Position numbers and translations under genes: made by a program | The notes under the pieces: generated by a model | Database searches by the model: none | What the model was told of the DNA's origin: nothing | Seen by the model: only the letters and a program-made list of their open reading frames with translations | Shown: positions 1-5,866 of the stretch, one piece after another | How positions within the stretch are numbered: position 1 is the stretch's first letter | How the letters are laid out: each line of letters begins with the position of its first letter | Source: Gemmatimonadaceae bacterium | GTDB taxonomy: Bacteria > Gemmatimonadota > Gemmatimonadetes > Gemmatimonadales > Gemmatimonadaceae | Direction of reading: 5' to 3' | DNA length: 6,058 nt | NCBI GenBank assembly: GCA_025356185.1 | Contig: JANXUN010000017.1 | Coordinates: 1-6,058, forward strand

Positions 1-2542
1 CGCCGATGCGGTGCGCACCGCGATAGAAGTCACCGAAGCACTAGTAGCAGCGCACGCGATGGGTGTCGTGCATCGCGACATCAAGCCCGACAACATTCTA
101 ATTTCTGGCGGCCACGCCGTTGTCGTTGACTTTGGTATCGCGAAAGCCGTAGGCGACGCGCGCGAGTCGAATACGCTGACTGCCGACGGCATATCACTGG
201 GCACGCCGGTGTACATGTCGCCCGAACAGGCGATGGGCGAGAACGATGTTGATCATCGCACCGACATTTACGCTGTTGGTGCAATGCTGTGGGAAATTTG
301 TGCAGGCGCGCCGCCGTTCACGGGATCGTTTCAACAGATTATCGCGCAAAAAACGGCGAAGGCTGCACCATCGCTTGCGCCCGCGTGCATAGCGGCATCG
401 CCCGCGCTCGTTGCGCTTGTTGCGAAGTGTCTCGAGCGCGATCCCAACGCGCGACCGCAAACTGCAGCGGCGCTGCTTGACGCGTTACGTGCGATTGCCG
501 CGCCGGTCGCGAGCACCGGCGCGTCACGTCGTACGACGATGATTGCCGGTGGCGCGGTGTTGGGTGTTGTCGCGATCGCAGCGCTGTTGTTTGTGCGAGA
601 CAAGCGCGCACGTTGGGTGCATGACGAAGCGATTCCTGCATTGCAGCGACTGATCGAAGCGGACAAACTCGATTCGGCGTTCGCTGTCGCGACCGCGATT
701 GTCGCGCGCGAACCGAACGACTCGTCGATCAAGCGCTACTGGCCCGACATCTCGCAAAAGCAATCGTTCTTAAGCGAACCCGCGGGAGCGACCGTTACGC
801 GTGCTGCACTCGACGACACATCGCGCTGGATTCCTGTGGGAGTCACGCCAACGGCAGACGTGCGGATTCCAAATAATGCGTGGCTGTATCGATACGCATT
901 GCCGGAATATCGCACGGTGACGGTGATGAGCGCGCGGCTTGGCGGGTCGTACGTTCCGATTCCCGATCCGGTGTTGCTTCGAAAGTCCACCGAAGGTGAC
1001 TCCGACATGGTGCTGTTGTCCGGCGGCAAACTTGCCGGAACGTTTTATGGTTTGTCTACCGAACCGCTCACGCTATCAAACTTTCTGATCGACAAACTCG
1101 AAATCACCAACCGTCAGTACAAAGCGTTTGTCGATGGTGGCGGGTACGCGAAACAACAATACTGGGATTCGACGATCGTTCGCGATGGGCACGCGATCGC
1201 GTGGCAACAGGCGATGGCGTTGTTCGTCGACAAAACCGGTCGTCCTGGTCCGTCAACGTGGGTTGGCAGCGCACCGCCAGCTGGCGAAGAAGATTTTCCC
1301 GTAGGTGGTGTGAGTTGGTATGAAGCTCGGGCGTATGCGCGATTTGTGAGCAAAGAAATTCCGACAGTTGTTGAGTGGAACGCTGCAGCGATTCCAGATG
1401 CGGCGCGTTGGGTTGTGCCGCACGGACGTTTCGAAACGACGAGCGCGGCGCGCGGCGGCGATCCTCGCGCTGTGAGTCCGCGGGGTGTGTACGATTTGGC
1501 TGGCAACGTGCGCGAGTGGACCGTGAATGCGCGCCAAGCGGGCACTCGATACATACTCGGCGGTGGTTGGTCTGACTTTGTGTATCTGTTTTCGGAGCTG
1601 TACACAGAGCCCGAGATGGATCGGTCGGCGATCAACGGAATTCGACTGATCAAACGACTTGGCGCGGGACGTGATCTCGCAAAAGCGGAAGCACCGATCG
1701 CAGATGCCGTTCAGAATCGCGCCAAGCTTAAGCCGGTCGACGATGCGACGTATAAAGGCTTTCTGGCGATGTACGACTACGATCACAACGCGTTTGACAC
1801 GAAGATTTCATCACGCGATTCGAGCGATGTCGATTGGATTCGCGAAGAAGTGAGCGTCGCCTCGCCGAGTGGAAGTGAACGGCTGCCCGTCGTGATTTTT
1901 ACTCCGAAACACGCGAAGACGCCCTATCAAGCGGCGGTAGTGTGGCCGGCGTCTGACGCGTTGATCATGCCGAGTACTAAACAGCTGCCGTTGTGGATTG
2001 TTGACTTTGTCGTGCGCAGCGGACGCGCAGTGATTTATCCGGTGTACGAAGGCGCGCTGGGCCGAAAGACGACCGGTGGAGCCGGCGAAATGGCGTCGCG
2101 CGATCGTTGGGTGCGGCGCACGAAAGACATGCGGCGTGCAATTGACTACGCGTTGTCACGCGGTGATATCGACAGCACGCGGCTCGCGTACCTTGGCGCA
2201 AGTTGGGGCGGCCGTTTTGGCGGTTTGGCGATTGCGGTCGAGCCCCGATTCAAAACGGCGGTGTTGTTCGTTGCGGGGCTGGGCGCAGGTCCGTATCGTC
2301 CGGAAATTGATCCGATCAATTTCCTACCGCACATTCACGTGCCAGTGCTGATGCTGAGCGGCAAGTACGACAGCGTCTTTCCGTACGAGACGGCGCAGAA
2401 GCCGTTCTATGATTTGTTGGGCACGCCGGCCGCAGACAAAAAGCGTATCGTGTACGAAGGCGGACATTTTTTGCCGCGCCCGCAGATGGTGTCGGAGACG
2501 CTTTCGTGGTTTGATAAATATCTGGGCGCTGTCGCGCGGTGA
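1..2542 (+). CDS. Ser/Thr protein kinase fused to PEGA-like, FGE/SUMF1-like and alpha/beta hydrolase domains (5' partial)
   Basis: This is a membrane-spanning signalling fusion cut by the left window edge. The reading frame is open from base 2, so the GTG at 11 is internal and the kinase N-lobe (glycine loop, ATP-binding Lys) lies outside. Counting from codon 11, the kinase shows HRD at 21-23, Lys25 and Asn28 in the catalytic loop, DFG at 40-42 and SPE (APE equivalent) at 70-72, so the visible catalytic residues are intact. A hydrophobic helix at 175-195 follows. Then come a PEGA-like stretch (252-306), an FGE/SUMF1-like domain (about 340-550, with 'GVYDLAGNVREW' and 'LGGGW'), and an alpha/beta hydrolase (about 575-843) with nucleophile motif GASWG (Ser731), Asp787 and His819. 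FGE proper uses a conserved cysteine pair near the GGSW motif; here both are absent, so formylglycine formation is unlikely and a ligand-binding role is inferred. With ATP-dependent kinase inside, the rest should be extracytoplasmic. The hydrolase substrate is unknown; it resembles dienelactone-hydrolase or S9-peptidase folds. Domain calls are firm for kinase and hydrolase, fair for PEGA. Confidence 0.93.
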   Translation, partial: ADAVRTAIEVTEALVAAHAMGVVHRDIKPDNILISGGHAVVVDFGIAKAVGDARESNTLTADGISLGTPVYMSPEQAMGENDVDHRTDIYAVGAMLWEICAGAPPFTGSFQQIIAQKTAKAAPSLAPACIAASPALVALVAKCLERDPNARPQTAAALLDALRAIAAPVASTGASRRTTMIAGGAVLGVVAIAALLFVRDKRARWVHDEAIPALQRLIEADKLDSAFAVATAIVAREPNDSSIKRYWPDISQKQSFLSEPAGATVTRAALDDTSRWIPVGVTPTADVRIPNNAWLYRYALPEYRTVTVMSARLGGSYVPIPDPVLLRKSTEGDSDMVLLSGGKLAGTFYGLSTEPLTLSNFLIDKLEITNRQYKAFVDGGGYAKQQYWDSTIVRDGHAIAWQQAMALFVDKTGRPGPSTWVGSAPPAGEEDFPVGGVSWYEARAYARFVSKEIPTVVEWNAAAIPDAARWVVPHGRFETTSAARGGDPRAVSPRGVYDLAGNVREWTVNARQAGTRYILGGGWSDFVYLFSELYTEPEMDRSAINGIRLIKRLGAGRDLAKAEAPIADAVQNRAKLKPVDDATYKGFLAMYDYDHNAFDTKISSRDSSDVDWIREEVSVASPSGSERLPVVIFTPKHAKTPYQAAVVWPASDALIMPSTKQLPLWIVDFVVRSGRAVIYPVYEGALGRKTTGGAGEMASRDRWVRRTKDMRRAIDYALSRGDIDSTRLAYLGASWGGRFGGLAIAVEPRFKTAVLFVAGLGAGPYRPEIDPINFLPHIHVPVLMLSGKYDSVFPYETAQKPFYDLLGTPAADKKRIVYEGGHFLPRPQMVSETLSWFDKYLGAVAR

Positions 2543-2591
2543 CGCAATCACGAGAGAGTGACGTGCGACGCTTTCAGCTACCCACGCCGCA

Positions 2592-3317
2592 ATGATCGAA
2601 AAGGTCGTGGTGGGGCTATTTGTGCTGCTGCTGTGCAGCGTCGCGGGATATGTACTGCTCGTGCAGCCTCGGCGTGTGCGCAGCGCAATGGCGGGGCTTG
2701 CAGGCCAGGGGTTCGTAGAATCGGACCCGACTGATGCCGCGATAATTTCCGACGTTCGCGCGCTGCTGCCATTGCCGAACAATCGAATCTTTATCGCATC
2801 GGAAAAAACACAGGGCCCCTTCACGCTGAAAAGCGTGTGGACGTCGCGGTCATCGCGCAGCCATTATGCCTATGTCACGCGCTGGCAGCGATCGCCGCAG
2901 TACAATGTGGAACAGGGTGCTCGGCGCAACGAAGAACTCTCGCAGACGTGCTATTTCGAACAGTCTTCGCACGCCGGGCAAGCCACGGTGTTTGTCGGAT
3001 ACGGTGTACAGAGCCGCGGCGTGGTGAACCTTGAACATTATCAGGGCGTGAGCGAGGTGCACGACGGATTGGACCCGGCGTTCGCAAGTCAATTCACGGT
3101 GTTCGCATTTGCCGGCGAGAGCGCCCGCGTGCCAGTCGGTGTGCAATCGGTGTTGCTCAAACACGCTGACTATTTCAGCGCTGCGCCGTACGCGAGCCTG
3201 AAGTTTTCTGCCGACGGTTGGGGGTTGTGCCGGCAACGTATTACCGATGCTGATGCGTTCACGACGTTCAAAGCGGTGTGCGACGACATCTCTGCAGCAC
3301 TTCGACCGTCCAACTAA
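2592..3317 (+). CDS. Membrane-anchored hypothetical protein, second gene of kinase operon
   Basis: I do not recognise this 241-residue protein. Residues 5-24 form a strongly hydrophobic helix after a short N-terminus (MIEK) and are followed by Arg27, Arg28 and Arg30. No signal-peptidase site stands out, so a single anchor is more likely than a cleaved signal. The remainder is soluble-looking, with alternating hydrophobic residues typical of beta strands (about 67-190) and a C-terminal segment 'SADGWGLCRQRI' (206-217) followed by a short helix (about 219-237). Cysteines sit at 15, 120, 213 and 230. The Arg cluster just after the helix would favour the C-terminus staying inside by the positive-inside rule, so topology is uncertain. 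It starts 49 bases after the kinase fusion with no other in-frame start after the upstream stop at 2559. No convincing Shine-Dalgarno precedes it, so translation may depend on the upstream gene. The operon position suggests an accessory to the kinase, but this is inference. Confidence 0.8.
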   Translation: MIEKVVVGLFVLLLCSVAGYVLLVQPRRVRSAMAGLAGQGFVESDPTDAAIISDVRALLPLPNNRIFIASEKTQGPFTLKSVWTSRSSRSHYAYVTRWQRSPQYNVEQGARRNEELSQTCYFEQSSHAGQATVFVGYGVQSRGVVNLEHYQGVSEVHDGLDPAFASQFTVFAFAGESARVPVGVQSVLLKHADYFSAAPYASLKFSADGWGLCRQRITDADAFTTFKAVCDDISAALRPSN

Positions 3318-3335
3318 TAACTGAGCGCCGAGCGT

Positions 3336-3959
3336 ATGCCACGAATTCTCGCAGCGATGATTGGCATGGCAGTCGCAGTCGCAATCGGCGTGCTGTTTGT
3401 GGTGATGACGCGCGACGCCCATAGCGGCGATCGGCCTGAGGTTGGTGCAAACGATATTGTGCTACAGCGGCTGCGCAAATCGAATCCGATGTTACGTATT
3501 GAAAAGCGGCTAAACGACGACTTTAATCGCGTGCCCGTGTATTGGATTAACGAGCCAAACTCGTCACGCAGCATTCCATTTCCGCGAAGCGTTGCAGAAG
3601 AAGACAGCGTCGTGATTGAGTTTATGCCGTGCGATGACGCGGCGATTCCTGCGCGCTTAATATTGAAGGGTGCGACGACCACGGCATGCGTGCGCGTCAC
3701 AAGTGTCGATCACGTGATGAACGCCTTCTGCTTTCTCGCGACGGCGCGGTTAAACGATGTGGTCACGCACTTTGACGGACCGTCAACGGGGCGCCGGCTC
3801 GATCATCGGTATGCCGAGGAGACTGGGCACGACGGCGACATGCCTGATGGTGCGCGCGGATTTCAGTACTCGTATTTTTTGCATGAGAGTGGCGAAGGAA
3901 CGACGTTCTACATCAATGCGTTTGTTGGCTACACACGCGTGCGGCAACCATCGCGATAA
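3336..3959 (+). CDS. Membrane-anchored hypothetical protein, third gene of kinase operon
   Basis: This 207-residue protein is not recognised. An N-terminal hydrophobic segment (4-25, rich in Ala, Val, Ile and Met) is preceded by one Arg and reads as a signal anchor. The rest is polar and looks like one small domain, with cysteines at 99, 118 and 132 and a C-terminal aromatic, strand-like part (176-200). No catalytic motif is evident. It lies 18 bases after the previous stop on the same strand, so the two are very likely cotranscribed. The start at 3336 has only a weak GAG-type site in 'GAGCGCCGAGCGT'; ATG codons 8 and 11 are alternatives but would cut into the hydrophobic segment. The anchor-plus-small-domain layout copies the preceding gene, but I see no sequence similarity between the two domains. 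The gene ends 5 bases before the convergent gene on the other strand. Confidence 0.78.
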   Translation: MPRILAAMIGMAVAVAIGVLFVVMTRDAHSGDRPEVGANDIVLQRLRKSNPMLRIEKRLNDDFNRVPVYWINEPNSSRSIPFPRSVAEEDSVVIEFMPCDDAAIPARLILKGATTTACVRVTSVDHVMNAFCFLATARLNDVVTHFDGPSTGRRLDHRYAEETGHDGDMPDGARGFQYSYFLHESGEGTTFYINAFVGYTRVRQPSR

Positions 3960-3964
3960 CACTA

Positions 3965-5707
3965 TCAGCGATTCGACGTTGAATCGCTGCGCACGGTAAG
4001 ATCGACGACCGTGAATACGCGCGCAGCGTCGATGCGGAGGCGGCGCACGTCGGTGCGCGTATCTATACGCGCATGAACAACGAGATCGGCTTCGTGCGGA
4101 ATTCCGCACAGCTGCCAGCGTCCGCGCTCGTCGGTCGTTGCGTTGAGCGTTTCTTCGTTTGACGTGACGCTACCAGTCTTGAGTCCGCGCGGATCAACGC
4201 GTTGATACGCGACGGTGAGTTGCGCGCCTGCCACCACGGCGCCGTTTGATGTGCGCACCGTTCCGCGCAGCATTGCGGTACCGTCCGTCGTTGCGTTGGC
4301 CGGACACAACTTTGCGAGCATCGCCGATGCGGGCGGCAATTCAATGGTCTCTATTCCTTCGCCGAGGTGCGCTTTCACGACGCGTTCCACAGGTGAGGCT
4401 CCGAACGCGTCGAGCTCAGGAATGACAATGGACGCGTTGTAGGTGCCCAGCGGGAGCGGTTGAATCCGCGCGCCGCCACTGCTATCAGTCGATGCACTTA
4501 GGTTTGTGCCACGCAAAACAATGTTCGCGTCGAGCACTGGCACGCTGCCGTCGCGCGATACCAGCTGTACATGCATGCTCGCACTCGGGCGCGTGAGCAC
4601 AATCGCATTGCGATTCAAGATCGAGTACACCTCGCCGCCGGTGACGTGCATCGAACGCACGATCGCGTAGTTCACGGTGTACGTGATGCTGCGACCCACG
4701 CCGGTGGCCAAGTCGCGCGGGCCCATCACGGGCAATTGCGCGTACCACGCCGACACGATCCACGCTCCGCTGGTAAGTCGTGCAAACTCGACACGTCCGC
4801 CGCCAGCGAGTGAATCGGGAAGGTCGGCAAGTTTGGTGTAGCGAAACTCGAGTGAGCGAAGCTCCGCGCTGTGACGATCGACCCACAGCGTGCCTTCGAT
4901 GTCGTGCATGCCGAGTCGACTGCGCACGGGTTCGAACGACACACCGATGTTGTTGATGTTTGAGGTGTCGACACTGCGCGCCGCATCACTGCGCGCGCTG
5001 AGACGAAAGCAGTGCGTGTCGGTGAATGTGTCTGACAACAGCGCGTTCGCATCGGGGGCGAAAAATGCGATGCCAGATGAATCAGCAATCACATAGCCCA
5101 GGCGCGCGAGGGAGTCTGCCGAACGACTTTTGAATACGTGCGATGTGACGTCGTGAATCACGTTCACGCGTTGATCGCGCACGACGCGATTGGTGGAGTC
5201 GAGCGAGCGATCGTACTCCATCCATTCACCAACAAGGGTAGTGTCGGCGCCCGAGAGTTGTGTGGCGAGCATTGCCTTGCGCGCCTCTTCCCACACCTTG
5301 GCAACAACAAGACCCGTGTCTGGGCGCACGCGACATTCGGTTTTGCCGCGCGATGTCATCGCGGGGAGTACGATGGGTGCAGTTGTGGCAAAGAGCACGA
5401 CGTGCGACGGTGCGCCGCCAGCGATATCGAACATTCGAGCGACCGTAGGCGCGTAGCCGATGCGCAGCACCGTGACAGCGAACACACCGGCGTGCGGCAG
5501 GCGCAGCGCGTACTGTCCAGTGGATGCGCTGAGCGTGCGGGTCGCGATACCGCGCGAGTCGGTCGCAACGACGATGGCGCCAGCAAGGCCGGTGGTGCTG
5601 TCGGCGAGCACTACTCGGCCGGTGAGCGTTTGCGCGTCGACGCGACTCGCGACGGCGAGCGCGCATGCACCGGCGCACGCAAGGATGCAACGGATCGCCT
5701 GATTCAC
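3965..5707 (-). CDS. Secreted carboxypeptidase-regulatory-like domain protein
   Basis: This is a 580-residue exported protein starting at GTG 5707. Residues 1-25 make a textbook signal peptide: a short basic n-region (MNQAIR), a hydrophobic core rich in Ala, Cys and Leu, and a cleavage site after VDA before Gln26. Residues 26-110 (start 'QTLTGRVVLADSTTGLAGA') match the carboxypeptidase-regulatory-like (CarboxypepD_reg) Ig fold, a beta-sandwich common in outer-membrane and secreted proteins. A central module (about 120-345) carries 'CRVRPDTG' at 125-132, 'WEEARKAML' at 139-147, 'FFAPDANALLSDTF' near 215-228, 'LWVDRHSAELRSLEFRYT' near 274-291 and 'GAWIVSAWY' near 314-322. I recall this set from Gemmatimonadota proteins of unknown function. 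Two further Ig-like units probably lie at 375-460 and 478-575, the last with 'TTDERGRWQLCGIP'. No enzymatic motif, TonB box or barrel is visible. It converges on the kinase operon, so coregulation is not implied. A structural or surface-binding role is inferred only. The alternative start is ATG 5779 (604 residues). Confidence 0.87.
   Translation of the reverse strand: MNQAIRCILACAGACALAVASRVDAQTLTGRVVLADSTTGLAGAIVVATDSRGIATRTLSASTGQYALRLPHAGVFAVTVLRIGYAPTVARMFDIAGGAPSHVVLFATTAPIVLPAMTSRGKTECRVRPDTGLVVAKVWEEARKAMLATQLSGADTTLVGEWMEYDRSLDSTNRVVRDQRVNVIHDVTSHVFKSRSADSLARLGYVIADSSGIAFFAPDANALLSDTFTDTHCFRLSARSDAARSVDTSNINNIGVSFEPVRSRLGMHDIEGTLWVDRHSAELRSLEFRYTKLADLPDSLAGGGRVEFARLTSGAWIVSAWYAQLPVMGPRDLATGVGRSITYTVNYAIVRSMHVTGGEVYSILNRNAIVLTRPSASMHVQLVSRDGSVPVLDANIVLRGTNLSASTDSSGGARIQPLPLGTYNASIVIPELDAFGASPVERVVKAHLGEGIETIELPPASAMLAKLCPANATTDGTAMLRGTVRTSNGAVVAGAQLTVAYQRVDPRGLKTGSVTSNEETLNATTDERGRWQLCGIPHEADLVVHARIDTRTDVRRLRIDAARVFTVVDLTVRSDSTSNR
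3966..3989. terminator. Perfect hairpin at convergent gene junction, possible bidirectional terminator without U-tract
   Basis: CAGCGATTC (3966-3974) and GAATCGCTG (3981-3989) are exact reverse complements around a 6-base loop, giving a 9-bp stem. The structure begins 7 bases after the + strand operon stop and overlaps the last codons and stop of the - strand gene. No T-run follows on either strand, so it does not meet the classic intrinsic terminator definition. It may act as an RNA 3'-end stabiliser or assist termination of both transcripts. Confidence 0.5.
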
Positions 5708-5713
5708 GGCGAG

Positions 5714-5717
5714 CTCC
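5714..5717 (-). promoter_or_regulatory. Ribosome binding site (GGAG) that decides the GTG start at 5707
   Basis: Read on the - strand, GGAG stands 6 bases before GTG 5707, ideal Shine-Dalgarno spacing, and the signal peptide then has a normal length of 25 residues. The rival ATG at 5779 has only AGAG (5789-5792), 9 bases away, and would put 24 extra, mostly polar residues in front of the signal peptide. Confidence 0.6.
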
Positions 5718-5741
5718 GATGCGTTCGGTAATATTGTCCGT

Positions 5742-5818
5742 TTTTTGGCGATTCCATTCGACTCGTGCGTGGATGTCATCGAGATATTCTCTAAATATGC
5801 CGAAATTGTCGCCAAAAA
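5742..5818. repeat. 10-bp inverted repeat with 57-bp spacer in the divergent region
   Basis: TTTTTGGCGA (5742-5751) and TCGCCAAAAA (5809-5818) are exact reverse complements. They lie between the secreted-protein gene and the Fic gene. The arms could be paired binding sites for a dimeric regulator, or pair in the leader of the - strand transcript. Chance occurrence of a 10-bp match in such a short span is low but not negligible. Confidence 0.45.
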
Positions 5819-5831
5819 TCGATATATCTGA

Positions 5832-5860
5832 TTGACATGTCGACGGCGTGAGCATATCAA
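5832..5860 (+). promoter_or_regulatory. Sigma-70 type promoter for the Fic gene (leaderless start)
   Basis: A perfect -35 box TTGACA (5832-5837) is followed by a 17-base spacer and a -10 box TATCAA (5855-5860, four of six consensus bases). Standard spacing puts +1 at 5867, the A of the Fic start codon, predicting a leaderless mRNA. This agrees with the lack of a Shine-Dalgarno sequence. The -35 box overlaps the palindrome GACATGTC (5834-5841), a possible operator. Confidence 0.6.
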
Positions 5861-5866
5861 TGCATC

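Noticed and set aside
11..13. GTG as the true start of the kinase gene
   Set aside because: The frame stays open to the left edge (A-D-A before it) and the kinase would lack its whole N-lobe; the gene is simply cut by the window.
1114..1653. 179-residue open frame on the - strand
   Set aside because: Antisense to the FGE-like domain of the kinase fusion; composition and lack of motifs mark it as a shadow.
2850..3422. 190-residue open frame on the - strand
   Set aside because: It runs opposite the two anchored-protein genes and is His/Arg/Cys-rich with no recognisable domain; the + strand frames have coherent anchors and gene spacing.
3966..3989. Classic rho-independent terminator
   Set aside because: The stem is perfect but no T-run follows on either strand, so I keep it only as a possible terminator or 3'-end structure.
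5138..5731. 197-residue open frame on the + strand
   Set aside because: It lies wholly antisense to the secreted-protein gene, is rich in Arg, His and Cys as expected of a shadow frame in GC-rich DNA, and shows no domain.
5780..5866. Promoter for the - strand secreted-protein gene
   Set aside because: TTGGCG (5810-5815 on the reverse strand) could be a -35 box, but no acceptable -10 box lies at 16-18 bases, so I do not annotate one.
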